A stretch of DNA of 64,000 bases from Gibbula magus (taxonomy: Eukaryota > Mollusca > Gastropoda > Trochida > Trochidae), in contig OW388292.1 of assembly GCA_936450465.1 (NCBI GenBank), forward strand, positions 4,235,756 through 4,299,755, written 5' to 3'. This document shows, piece by piece, positions 21,606 to 36,100 of the stretch; position 1 is the first letter of the stretch; each line of letters starts with the position of its first letter. The position numbers and the translations under genes are program-made. A model generated the notes under the pieces. It was not told where the DNA came from, did not search any database, and saw only the letters and a program-made list of their open reading frames with translations.

Positions 21606-23350
21606 ACGCTTTTAGATATGTAATTATTTATATTCAACAATGTTCTGAAGAAGTCCCTTATATCGGAACTAACACGCTATGACTGCCAGGTAGGAACCAG
21701 GTGAGGCCGCCTGTCACGTTACCAGGTGGAGGTGTAGAGCGACTGCTTCAGACCGGTCAAAACGGTACCGTGACGTCATTGGTGACATTTCCTCATGGGG
21801 CATGTACACTGTATTACACAAAGAACATCTGATTGGTTTAGTGTTTAGAACTTCCCCACCAGCTGTAAACTGAAATAAACATTTCACTCAAGTAATTTCT
21901 GTGCGGGACGTTTTCTCCGGTATCAGCCACAGTGGCCTTATTTGATAAACTCGGCTGTCTCAGTTTCAGGCTTAATATCGTGTTTCCTAAAAATAATTCT
22001 CTCTTTATTATAACTAGATATATTCATTTTCTGTTTCCCTTTTTTCAAATACAAACAATTTTGAAATCCTTCATGTGTCATAACAGTTTGTAATGAAACC
22101 CCTTTATACGAATCTACATTTCTAAGTTCAAATCAGCGTGTTATAGCTGCTATTTATTTCACATTCCCACAACGATTTGGAAAACAAGATTTACGGCACG
22201 GAATTAGTTCTCCAACTACATATTTCTTAATTACTGGAACTATTGGCGACGTCTAAGCGTCCGTTTGAACTTCACCACTAACCCCCACCTGATGCATATA
22301 TTATATCCGTTTAACGTGCTTATGTGATACTCCTTGCAACATATCTGGACTTTATCAAACACGTCTGTCTGTCGTTATTGATAAATGATGTTATAAAAAA
22401 GGCGATAAACAAAGTCTTCATGTATCAAAACAACGCTGAAGAAGAAACGTTATACCAAATATCTTAACCAAGCAAATGTTGATGTGAAGTCATCATTTGT
22501 TACAATCAATGTTGTTTAAAGAATCTAACATATTTAAGAGCAATTTGAGTTTGCAATATCCGATATATAAAGAATTAAATTCCACTTCTTCTATACAAGA
22601 GACTTCTCGTCATTGGTCTGATCTGCACAGCGGGGGGAGGGGGGAGGACTGACAGGAACAGCCCCAGGTGATTGGCATGTTTTGACAAATATTGATCTCT
22701 CGTCAACAGCCCCCATCTTCGACTGGATCAGTTAACCAGCTGGTCTTTCACCAACGTGGATTCAACCGTTAATTCAACATATCAACAATATATATCTTCT
22801 GCCATCAGCTCATTCCTTGTCAGATTATAGCTTTGAGTCAGATGATGAAACAGAAACTGACTCCTTGTCGCAATTCAGATCACCAATATATCGACAATGT
22901 TTTCATAATGTCAAGGTTTCTCAACACTGGCCTGGCTATATTGATTCAGATCACCTATGTTCAGACACATGGCTCTATTGTCTGTCTGTCTGTCTGTCTG
23001 TTCAGGAAGTAACAGCTGGCACGACCCCTCTATAGTTCCCATAGCCCACACGTTCTCTCATTATATCTTAAATGAATGCCCTAATCCGTAAATGTTTTCA
23101 ATATTGGCATTGGATATTCTGGACTTAATTTATTTGATTTGTGTATCGTCAGCCACGAGGTTGAAGACTATGATACCGTCATACTGTTTAAAATAAGGTT
23201 ACGTAATGAAGCGTATTCAGCTGAAGAATTCTACAAACTGGATGTAAACTTCTACACATGTCCGTTTCGGTTCAGTCATATGTTGTTTTATCTGTAAAAT
23301 GATAAATGCACAGAAAGTATATCATGGAAGCGATCTGGTGTCACATAACC
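21606..23350. other. Non-coding stretch, no gene supported
   Basis: Single-copy-looking DNA. It includes a G-rich run near 22632-22647 and a short (TCTG)n at 22979-23001. No exon with both splice signals and protein-like sequence was found. Confidence 0.4.
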
Positions 23351-23351
23351 A

Positions 23352-23790
23352 TGAAGAAATAGTGTCTGTGTTGTATACAGCATTAGAAATACATGTCGTT
23401 TAGACACGGATAGAAGAAATAGTTTCCTCTGTGTTGTATACAGCATTAGAAATACATGTCGTTTAGACACGGATAGAAGAAATAGTTTCCTCTGTGTTGT
23501 ATACAGCATTAGAAATACATGTCGTGTAGACACGGATAGAAGAAATAGTTTCCTCTGTGTTGTATACAGCATTAGAAATACATGTCGTGTAGACACGGAT
23601 AGAAGAAATAGTTTCCTCTGTGTTGTATACAGCATTAGAAATACATGTCGTGTAGACACGGATAGAAGAAATAGTTTCCTCTGTGTTGTATACAGAATTA
23701 GAAATACATGTTGTGTAGACACGGATAGAAGAAATAGTTTCCTCTGTGTTGTATACAGCATTAGAAATACATGTCGTTTAGACACGGATC
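23352..23790. repeat. 63-bp minisatellite
   Basis: About seven near-identical units (GAAATAGTTTCCTCTGTGTT, GTATACAGCATTAGAAATAC, ATGTCGTTTAGACACGGATA plus three bases). The 165-codon open frame on the minus strand arises because 63 is a multiple of three. Confidence 0.96.
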
Positions 23791-23969
23791 TTAGATAGTT
23801 ATCTAAACCATGTTATCGGCATGTAGTTCTAATGCATTCAACCTTGGGAGCTGTGTCACTATACAGCTATCACAGGGGTACTGAGGGGTTGAAACTCGTT
23901 TTGGTGGCCGAATTGGTCAGCTGTTTGGACAATATCAACGTTATGTCATACACAGACCCTTATTCATTT

Positions 23970-24036
23970 GAATGAATAGAATGTTAGATACAATGTTAGA
24001 TAGAATGTTAGATACAATGTTAGATAGAATGTTAGA
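23970..24036. repeat. 12-bp tandem repeat
   Basis: Five copies of AATGTTAGATAC / AATGTTAGATAG. Confidence 0.85.
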
Positions 24037-24516
24037 CATTGCCCCACAAATAGTGTATTCAATACTGAACTAAATAAGTTGACACCGTTTGTCACTTTGA
24101 AGTCACTGAGAAACCAGTAATAGGGTGATCAGTGGGGGATTTTACTGACGCTTCATTTAACTTCAATGGAAGAAAGCTGAACTTCTTTCATGACGGAAAC
24201 AATTATGAAGACTTGATCTTAGGTGACTGACGCGTGTCAAGTTATTCAAGTGATGAAATAGACATGAACATTCACGTGCTATAATGAAATAGAGATAAAA
24301 CATTGTGTACTGAAACATATACAAAAGTTCTTCTTATGGCATATGATAATACTGATTATGTTCATCTCTTCCAAGCTCATTGAAAAGTTGGTGATGTGAA
24401 GACATACACGTTTGGTTGAATTACAACTTACGTCAACATCTGCTTGATAACGGTGTTAGTATCTACACCAAACTGTCGCATATCACTGCAAATACATGAT
24501 GCATGGTCCGTACTGT

Positions 24517-24517
24517 A

Positions 24518-24546
<29 letters not shown>
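24517..24546. repeat. (GAT)n microsatellite
   Basis: About ten GAT steps. The rest of 24037-24740 is non-coding as far as I can see. Confidence 0.9.
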
Positions 24547-24548
<2 letters not shown>

Positions 24549-27500
24549 GTGATGATAGGTTGTGCGTGATATTGAATTTCTTATTGACGAGTTCTTACGA
24601 ATTCTTACACCTTTAAAACAGGATCTGATATCATACATATGTATATATATATATAGTTCATATGTATGTTTCTAAAAAAAAAAAGTTTGGTTAAATTCTG
24701 ACATAAAGTGTTGTTTCAAGGCCTGGACACGTTCCATCGTTGTGAGCACAGGGGATAACGGATCCTCTTCCGCAGAGTTCTCCGGACAGCATGACCAAGA
24801 GGATCACTCTCCTGGAGAAGAGCTCTCCGGACAGCAGGACCAAGAGAATCCCTCTCCTGGAGAAGAGCTCTCCGGACAGCAGGACCAAGAGGATCACTCT
24901 CCTGGAGAAGAGTTCTCCGGACAGCATGACCAAGAGGATCACTCTCCTGGAGAAGAGCTCTCCGGACAGCAGGACCAAGAGAATCCCTCTCCTGGAGAAA
25001 AGCTCTCCGGACAGCAGGACCAAGAGGATCACTCTCCTGGAGAAGAGCTCTCCGGACAGCAGGACCAAGTGGATCACTCTCCTGGAGAAGAGCTCTCCGG
25101 ACAGCAGGACCAAGAGGATCCCTCTCCTGGAGAAGAGCTCTCCGGACAGCAGGACCAAGTGGATCACTCTCCTGGAGAAGAGCTCTCCGGACAGCAGGAC
25201 CAAGTGGATCACTCTCCTGGAGAAGAGCTCTCCGGACAGCAGGACCAAGTGGATAAATCTCCTGGAGTAGAGCTCTCCGGACAGCATGACCAAGAGAATC
25301 CCTCTCCTAGGGAAGAGCTCTCCGGACAGCATGACCAAGAGGATCACTCTCCTGGAGAAGAGCTCTCCGGACAGCAGGACCAAGTGGATCACTCTCCTGG
25401 AGAAGATCTCTCCGGACAGCAGGACCAAGTGGATCACTCTCCTGGAGTAGAGCTCTCCGGACAGCATGACCAAGAGAATCCCTCTCCTAGGGAAGAGCTC
25501 TCCGGACAGCATGACCAAGAGGATCACTCTCCCGGAGAAGAGCTCTCCGGACAGCAGGACCAAGAGGATCACTCTCCCGGAGAAGAGCTCTCCGGACATC
25601 AGGACCAAGAGGATCAATCTCCTGGAGAAGAGCTCTCCGGACAGCAGGACCAAGTGGATCACTCTCCTGGAGAAGATCTCTCCGGACAGCAGGACCAAGT
25701 GGATCACTCTCCTGGAGTAGAGCTCTCCGGACAGCATGACCAAGAGAATCCCTCTCCTAGGGAAGAGCTCTCCGGACAGCATGACCAAGAGGATCACTCT
25801 CCCGGAGAAGAGCTCTCCGGACAGCAGGACCAAGAGGATCACTCTCCCGGAGAAGAGCTCTCCGGACAGCAGGACCAAGAGGATCAATCTCCTGGAGAAG
25901 AGCTCTCCGGACAGCAGGACCAAGTGGATCACTCTCCTGGAGAAGAGCTCTCCGGACATCAGGACCAAGAGGATCACTCTCCTGGAGAAGAGCTCTCCAG
26001 TCAGCAGGACCAAGAGAATCCCTCTCCTAGAGAAGAGCTCTCCGGACAGCAGGACCAAGTGGATCACTCTCCTGGACCAGAGCTCTCCGGACAGCAGGAC
26101 CAAGAGGATCCCTCTCCTGGAGTAGAGCTCTCCGGACAGCAGGACCAAGTGGATCACTCTCCTGGAGAAGAGCTCTCCGGACAGCAGGACCAAGAGGATC
26201 CCTCTCCTGGAGAAGAGCTCTCCGGACAGCAGGACCAAGTGGATCACTCTCCTGGAGAAGAGCTCTCCGGACAGCAGGACCAAGAGGATCCCTCTCCTGG
26301 AGAAGAGCTCTCCGGACAACAGGACCAAGAGGATCCCTCTCCTGGAGAAGAGCTCTCCGGACAGCAGGACCAAGTGGATCACTCTCCTAGGGAAGAGCTC
26401 TCCGGACAGCAGGACCAAGTGGATCACTCTCCCGGAGAAGAGCTCTCCGGACAGCAGGACCAAGAGAATCCCTCTCCTGGAGAAGAGCTCTCCGGACAGC
26501 AGGACCAAGTGGATCACTCTCCTGGAGAAGAGCTCTCCGGACAGCAGGACCAAGTGGATCACTCTCCTTGAGAAGAGCTCTCCGGACAGCAGGACCAAGT
26601 GGATCACTCTCCTGGAGAAGAGCTCTCCGGACAGCAGGACCAAGTGGATCACTCTCCTTGAGAAGAGCTCTCCGGACAGCAGGACCAAGTGGATCACTCT
26701 CCTAGGGAAGAGCTCTCCGGACAGCATGACCAAGAGGATCACTCTCCTGGAGAAGATCTCTCCGGACAGCAGGACCAAGAGGATCACTCTCCTGGAGAAG
26801 AGCTCTCCGGACAGCAGGACCAAGAGGATCACTCTCCTGGAGAAGAGCTCTCCGGACAGCAGGACCAAGTGGATCACTCTCCTGGAGAAGAGCTCTCCGG
26901 ACAGCAGGACCAAGAGGATCACTCTCCTGGAGAAGAGCTCTCCGGACAGCAGGACCAAGTGGATCACTCTCCTGGAGTAGAGCTCTCCGGACAGCATGAC
27001 CAAGTAGATCACTCTCCTGGAGAAGAGCTCTCCGGACAGCAGGACCAAGTGGATCACTCTCCTGGAGAAGAGCTCTCCGGACAGCTGGACCAAGTGGATC
27101 ACTCTCCTTGAGAAGAGCTCTCCGGACAGCAGGACCAAGTGGATCACTCTCCTGGAGAAGAGCTCTCCGGACAGCAGGACCAAGAGGATCACTCTCCTGG
27201 AGAAGAGCTCTCCGGACAGCAGGACCAAGAGGATCACTCTCCTAGGGAAGAGTTCTCCGGACAGCAGGACCAAGTGGATCACTCTCCTGGAGAAGAGCTC
27301 TCCGGACAGCAGGACCAAGAGGATCACTCTCCTGGAGAAGAGCTCTCCGGACAGCAGGACCAAGTGGATCACTCTCCTGGAGTAGAGCTCTCCGGACAGC
27401 ATGACCAAGAGAATCCCTCTCCTGGAGAAGAGCTCTCCGGACAGCAGGACCAAGAGGATCACTCTCCTGGAGAAGAGCTCTCCGGACAGCAGGACCAAGT

Positions 27501-28145
27501 GGATCACTCTCCTGGAGTAGAGCTCTCCGGACAGCAGGACCAAGTGGATCACTCTCCTGGAGAAGAGCTCTCCGGACAGCAGGACCAAGTGGATCACTCT
27601 CCTGGAGTAGAGCTCTCCGGACAGCAGGACCAAGTGGATCACTCTCCTGGAGAAGAGCTCTCCGGACAGCATGACCAAGTGGATCACTCTCCTGGAGAAG
27701 AGCTCTCCGGACAGCAGGACCAAGTGGATCACTCTCCTGGAGAAGAGCTCTCCGGACAGCAGGACCAAGTGGATCACTCTCCTTGAGAAGAGCTCTCCGG
27801 ACAGCAGGACCAAGTGGATCACTCTCCTGGAGAAGAGCTCTCCGGACAGCAGGACCAAGAGGATCAATCTCCTGGAGAAGAGCTCTCCGGACAGCAGGAC
27901 CAAGTGGATCACTCTCCTGGAGAAGAGCTCTCCGGACAGCAGGACCAAGTGGATCAATCTCCTGGAGAAGAGCTCTCCGGACAGCAGGACCAAGTGGATC
28001 ACTCTCCTGGAGAAGAGCTCTCCGGACAGCAGGACCAAGAGGATCACTCTCCTGGAGAAGAGCTCTCCGGACAGCAGGACCAAGTGGATCACTCTCCTGG
28101 AGTAGAGCTCTCCGGACAGCAGGACCAAGTGGATCACTCTCCTGG

Positions 28146-28206
28146 AGTGAGTGAGTGAGTTATTGTTTAACGCCGCTTCGGCAGTATTGCAGCCATTAGC
28201 GGCGAG
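28146..28206 (-). mobile_element. 61-bp micro-retroposon, copy A
   Basis: The insert begins AGTGAGTGAGTGAG and ends TTAGCGGCGAG, flanked by CACTCTCCTGG on both sides (an 11-bp target duplication made of minisatellite sequence). Read on the minus strand it ends GCGGCGTTAAAC...AACTCACTCACTCACT, like the SINEs at 45008 and 57208. Confidence 0.85.
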
Positions 28207-28262
28207 CACTCTCCTGGAGTAGAGCTCTCCGGACAGCAGGACCAAGTGGATCACTCTCCTGG

Positions 28263-28323
28263 AGTGAGTGAGTGAGTTATTGTTTAACGCCGCTTCGGCA
28301 GTATTGCAGCCATTAGCGGCGAG
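28263..28323 (-). mobile_element. 61-bp micro-retroposon, copy B (co-amplified)
   Basis: Identical to the copy 117 bp upstream. 117 equals 61 + 11 (duplication) + 45 (one unit), so this copy arose by tandem duplication of an already interrupted unit, not by a second insertion. Confidence 0.85.
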
Positions 28324-28527
28324 CACTCTCCTGGAGAAGAGCTCTCCGGACAGCAGGACCAAGTGGATCACTCTCCTGGAGAAGAGCTCTCCGGACAGCA
28401 GGACCAAGTGGATCACTCTCCTGGAGTAGAGCTCTCCGGACAGCAGGACCAAGTGGATCACTCTCCTGGAGAAGAGCTCTCCGGACAGCAGAACCAAGAG
28501 GATCCCTCTCAACTGCATCATCTATAA

Positions 28528-28623
28528 TTGAAAAAAGTCAAGTCTCAAGGAATCATCTTGTTGACTTTTATTGACTTTAAAAAGGCTTATGATTGTATAG
28601 ACAGACAGATTCTCTTGAATTAA
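28528..28623 (+). pseudogene. LINE reverse transcriptase fragment
   Basis: One open stretch between stops encodes IILLTFIDFKKAYDCIDRQI, the F-x-D-F-x-K-A-Y/F-D-x-x-x-R block holding the first catalytic Asp of non-LTR reverse transcriptases. It ends in TAA at 28621 with nothing recognisable after it. It abuts the right edge of the 45-bp array. Confidence 0.75.
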
Positions 28624-30751
<2,128 letters not shown>

Positions 30752-31230
30752 TTACCTCTGTTCTCCTATGAGGATTTCTCGGCTAGAAATGGAGTGTCCC
30801 AGGGCTCCTTTCATAATGCAACCTTTACTCAGATCAACCTTATAACTCCCATGTTTAGTTCATCAGGCATGAAAGGGAGCTCTCGGTGTGTAAAGGGCTA
30901 TGATAAAATGTTCATTGGGTTTTGGTCAGGTCTTTGTGAATAATTTTTCCACTTATAAGTAGGATTCATTAATACAGTATACTCATGCACTTGAGAAGGG
31001 ATTTGTATTGTTTCTCTCCAAATGTTATACCACTTTGTTTGATGATATGGGGGAATATGTTTATTCCATTCTAATTGGGAGGATCACCTTATCTTCAATA
31101 TCTTTGCAGGAATTGTGATACTTGGACAACCAATTTTTAAAAAATTTAGTGTCTAGTCATCTTTTTTGTTATGGACTGACAATTTCAAGACTGCAATTTT
31201 TCAGGGCTAGGAGTTGTGCATTATACAATC

Positions 31231-31749
31231 TAAACTGAGGTGCAAAAGAAATTATATCACTCAGTTGTATTTATCATATGTATAATTTTCAAAGTCACAT
31301 ATCTCGAACTTTCGACGTCGTATTCAAAAACTGACTAGTTAAATTAGTCCAAAACATTAAATCAGTCAAAGAATACCTCTACGCATTTTTTTTTTAAATT
31401 TAAAATTAAAAAAATTAAATTTTGAAATTCCCCCAAATTAATTTTGACAAAACACAACTGTTCATCGACATATAACACATACTCTGTGTGAAAATCAATA
31501 AATAAGCCTCGTCTTGCACACATTTACAACATTTTGAACATGGTAGGGGTCATGTTGGTGTAAATTTCATTTCTTACCCTCGTCTACTTTTAATAAGTTA
31601 ACAAATAAAACAGTCACTAATTAAGTCATTCAAACTACTACCGAAAGATGTTAGTGTATCGTGCCATAATCAAATGCATTTAATTTCTTTAAAATATCGA
31701 ATTAATGGAAAACAACTGAGTGATATACTTTCTTTTGCACCTCAGTTTA
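31231..31749. mobile_element. MITE with ~38-bp terminal inverted repeats, Tc1/mariner-like
   Basis: TAAACTGAGGTGCAAAAGAA at the left matches, in reverse complement, TTCTTTTGCACCTCAGTTTA at the right. The match continues through TATATCACTCAGTTGT with a one-base gap. The outer TA on each side fits a TA target duplication. It is 519 bp including the TAs, AT-rich, with no coding capacity. Confidence 0.85.
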
Positions 31750-31764
31750 TTTCAGTCGTCAACA

Positions 31765-31815
31765 TCAAACAACATAATCCCTGATGAGCTACAGAGCCAT
31801 TGGCTCTATTTTTAA
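31765..31815 (+). repeat. Solo 3' end of a dispersed repeat
   Basis: CCCTGATGAGCTACAGAGCC followed by ATTGGCTCTATTTTT, nearly identical to 56862-56897 and related to 45690-45724. It contains an AGAGCC/GGCTCT hairpin. Confidence 0.6.
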
Positions 31816-33044
31816 CATTGCTCAATCACCATATAGTTCGTTGTGAAAGTATGCCCTGATTGGTTACATTTGAATCTACTTGTGCAATCAGCGACGCCGT
31901 TTTAAAAGTGACATTTGCCAATAACACGTCATAATGGTATTTTTTATACAGAAACGTAAGATAAACGTTTTCTTGTTTCATGTTTTCCTCGAAAATATAG
32001 GCTATTTGATTTGATTTGGTGAAAACAATTGATCATTTATACATGATGAATGATAAATAACGTAGACAACCTCAGATAAAAAAACCGAAAATAGTCTATT
32101 TGCGTTATATACATCATACACGGAATTAACGATTAAGACCCTTTTCGGCCAAATACTTTTTAAGTCATTCGGTCGACGTAACCGATGAAAGATATGTTTT
32201 CATTGGATAAGAAGCATGGATAAATAATATCAGACAGGTACCCCTTTTCCCCACAGGTAATTTTGCTTGAACCGAGATATATGGCATAATATATCCGTGT
32301 CTTCCAATTATGACTACTTCCCAGTTTGATAGAACAATATAACAGAGGTTAGGGTCGGAAATGTGAAGGGAGTGAGTGACCTCTGTGGGGAGAGAACTAA
32401 AGCAGTTTGTCACACAACACAGTGGCTCCAGTGTGTTCCAGTGTGGGACGATGTCATTGAAGATGTTCACAGTCATAACTATATTGGTTCACTTCTGACT
32501 GAACATTTGCAGGCACACAACTATTTAAACCTGTACTAATATACCCTTAAACAGATCACAAATCCTCACAATAGTACGACAAACATTCCTAAACTGATAT
32601 CCTCATATCCTCTAAAACTAAAGTGAAATCCTCTAAAACTTAATTCATATATCATTATCTAAAACAGCTTTTTGGCGGATTCCTTAAAAAAGAATGTTTT
32701 TATTGAGATAATATTTTTTAAACAATAATTATAGTTTAAATGGATTATTCAATGTACCTCAAATGCAAATTTCTATTTGAATTGAAAGAAATGTTCCGAA
32801 TGTTTTTTTTAGAATGATTACTTCTGTGAAATAGATGATGGTACATGTGTAGGTATAATCCCACAAGTTGAAACTAAAGCAGAGAAATGGAGACGACGAT
32901 GTGGTAGTTTTACTGAAACATTATGAATTACGTCAACCTGAATACTCCAAATTATTGTTATAAAAATATCTTAAATATCATAGAAATGTAATAAACTGGT
33001 ATTTCTTTACACGTTGCTGGAAATCATCGTTTCCGTCTTAAGCA
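31816..33044. other. Non-coding stretch
   Basis: No gene recognised. A 103-codon minus-strand frame at 32165-32476 has no family resemblance or clear splice context. Confidence 0.4.
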
Positions 33045-33195
33045 CAGGGGCTTGTATTGCTGAAAGCAAACAGTTCCTAGGTCCAATATGACGATGCGAT
33101 ATATACCTTATACTCTTTATTTATTAGTATAGGGTATATATCGCATCGTAGTATTGGACCTAGGAACTGTTTGTTTTCAGCAATACAAGCCCCTG
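33045..33195. repeat. Inverted first unit of the 61-bp satellite (large hairpin)
   Basis: 33045-33107 is one satellite unit in reverse orientation; 33133-33195 is the first forward unit. The ~63-bp arms differ at only a few positions (for example the A after CCAATATG and GAAAGC versus GTTTTC) and are separated by about 25 bp of AT-rich spacer. Confidence 0.93.
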
Positions 33196-36100
33196 TATAT
33201 ATCGCGTCGTAGTATTGGACCTAGGAAATGTTTGTTTTCAGCAACACAAGCCCCTTTATATATCGCATCGTCGTATTGAACCTAGGAACTGTTTGTTTTC
33301 AGCAATACAAGTCCCTGTGTATATCGCATCGTAGTATTGGACCTAGGAACTGTTTGTTTTCAGCAACACAAGCCCCTGTATATATCGCATCGTAGTATTG
33401 GACCTAGGAACTGTTTGTTTTCAGCAACACAAGCCCCTGTATATATCGCATCGTAGTATTGAACCTAGGAACTGTTTGTTTTCAGCAATACAAGTCCCTG
33501 TGTATATCGCATCGTAGTATTGGACCTAGGAACTGTTTGTTTTCAGCAACACAAGCCCCTGTATATATCGCATCGTAGTATTGGACCTAGGAACTGTTTG
33601 TTTTCAGCAACACAAGCCCCTGTATATATCGCATCGTAGTATTGGACCTAGGAACTGTTTGTTTTCAGCAATACAAGCCCCTGTATATATCGCATCGTAG
33701 TATTGGACCTAGGAACTGTTTGTTTTCAGCAATACAAGCCCCTGTATATATCGCATCGTAGTATTGGACCTAGGAACTGTTTGTTTTCAGCAACACAAGC
33801 CCCTGTATATATCGCATCGTAGTATTGGACCTAGGAACTGTTTGTTTTCAGCAACACAAGCCCCTGTATATATCGCATCGTAGTATTGGACCTAGGAACT
33901 GTTTGTTTTTCAGCAACACAATCCCCTGTATATATCGCATCGTAGTATTGGACCTAGGAACTGTTTGTTTTCAGCAATACAAGTCCCTGTATATATCGCA
34001 TCGTAGTATTGGACCTAGAAACTGTTTGTTTCCAGCAATACAAGCCCCTGTATATATCGCATCGTAGTATTGGACCTAGGAACTGTTTGTTTTCAGCAAT
34101 ACAAGTCCCTGTATATATCGCATCGTAGTATTGGACCTAGGAAATGTTTGTTTTCAGCAACACAAGCCCCTGTATATATCGCATCGTAGTATTGGACCTA
34201 GGAACTGTTTGTTTTCAGCAATACAAGCCCCTGTATATATCGCATCGTAGTATTGAACCTAGGAACTGTTTGTTTTCAGCAATACAAGTCCCTGTATATA
34301 TCGCATCGTAGTATTGGACCTAGGAACTGTTTGTTTTCAGCAACACAAGCCCCTGTATATATCGCATCGTAGTATTGGACCTAGGAACTGTTTGTTTCCA
34401 GCAACACAAGCCCCTGTATATATCGCATCGTAGTATTGGACCTAGGAACTGTTTGTTTTCAGCAATAAAAGCCCCTGTATATATCGCATCGTAGTATTGG
34501 ACCTAGGAAATGTTTGTTTTCAGCAACACAAGCCCCTGTATATATCGCATCGTAGTGTTGGACCTAGGAACTGTTTGTTTTCAGCAATACAAGCCCCTGT
34601 ATATATCGCATCGTAGTATTGGACCTAGGAACTGTTTGTTTTCAGCAACACAAGCCCCTGTATATATCGCATCGTAGTATTGGACCTAGGAACTGTTTGT
34701 TTTCAGCAATACAAGCCCCTGTATATATCGCATCGTAGTATTGGACCTAGGAACTGTTTGTTTTCAGCAATACAAGCCCCTGTATATATCGCATCGTAGT
34801 ATTGGACCTAGGAACTGTTTGTTTTCAGCAACACAAGCCCCTGTATATATCGCATCGTAGTATTGGACCTAGGAACTGTTTGTTTTCAGCAACACAAGCC
34901 CCTGTATATATCGCATCGTAGTATTGGACCTAGGAACTGTTTGTTTTTCAGCAACACAATCCCCTGTATATATCGCATCGTAGTATTGGACCTAGGAACT
35001 GTTTGTTTTCAGCAATACAAGTCCCTGTATATATCGCATCGTAGTATTGGACCTAGGAACTGTTTGTTTCCAGCAATACAAGCCCCTGTATATATCGCAT
35101 CGTAGTATTGGACCTAGGAACTGTTTGTTTTCAGCAACACAAGCCCCTGTATATATCGCATCGTAGTATTGGACCTAGGAACTGTTTGTTTTCAGCAACA
35201 CAAGCCCCTGTATATATCGCATCGTAGTATTGGACCTAGGAACTGTTTGTTTTCAGCAATACAAGCCCCTGTATATATCGCATCGTAGTATTGGACCTAG
35301 GAACTGTTTGTTTTCAGCAATACAAGCCCCTGTATATATCGCATCGTAGTATTGGACCTAGGAACTGTTTGTTTTCAGCAACACAAGCCCCTGTATATAT
35401 CGCATCGTAGTATTGGACCTAGGAACTGTTTGTTTTCAGCAACACAAGCCCCTGTATATATCGCATCGTAGTATTGGACCTAGGAACTGTTTGTTTCCAG
35501 CAATACAAGCCCCTGTATATATCGCATCGTAGTATTGGACCTAGGAACTGTTTGTTTTCAGCAATACAAGCCCCTGTATATATCGCATCGTAGTATTGGA
35601 CCTAGGAACTGTTTGTTTTCAGCAATACAAGCCCCTGTATATATCGCATCGTAGTATTGGACCTAGGAACTGTTTGTTTTCAGCAACACAAGCCCCTGTA
35701 TATATCGCATCGTAGTATTGGACCTAGGAACTGTTTGTTTTCAGCAACACAAGCCCCTGTATATATCGCATCGTAGTATTGGACCTAGGAACTGTTTGTT
35801 TTTCAGCAACACAATTCCCTGTATATATCGCATCGTAGTATTGGACCTAGGAACTGTTTGTTTTCAGCAATACAAGTCCCTGTATATATCGCATCGTAGT
35901 ATTGGACCTAGGAACTGTTTGTTTCCAGCAATACAAGCCCCTGTATATATCGCATCGTAGTATTGGACCTAGGAACTGTTTGTTTTCAGCAATACAAGCC
36001 CCTGTATATATCGCATCGTAGTGTTGGACCTAGGAACTGTTTGTTTTCAGCAATACAAGCCCCTGTATATATCGCATCGTAGTATTGGACCTAGGAACTG

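Larger units (their letters stand above)
24775..28510. repeat. 45-bp minisatellite, about 80 units
   Basis: Unit: GAGCTCTCCGGACAGCAGGA, CCAAGTGGATCACTCTCCTG, GAGAA. Two copies carry a 61-bp insertion (separate entries). Because 45 is a multiple of three and the unit has no stop in five of six frames, very long open frames appear, up to 1276 codons on the minus strand and 609 on the plus. Plus-strand frames are ended by CTTGAG variants. No unit is followed or preceded by recognisable coding sequence, so I treat it as non-coding. Variant combinations recur in blocks (for example 25260-25500 and 25440-25780), showing multi-unit duplication. Confidence 0.95.

Noticed and set aside
22628..22650. 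G-quadruplex regulatory element
   Set aside because: A single G-rich run (GGGGGGAGGGGGGAGG) without a gene nearby; too little to call.
24691..28521. 1276-codon minus-strand frame (repeat RRVIHLVLLSGELFS) and 609-codon plus-strand frame (GEELSGQQDQVDHSP) as giant repeat proteins
   Set aside because: The 45-bp unit lacks stops in five of six frames, so any array of it is open. There is no exon structure or recognisable flanking domain, and plus-strand frames contain scattered TGA.
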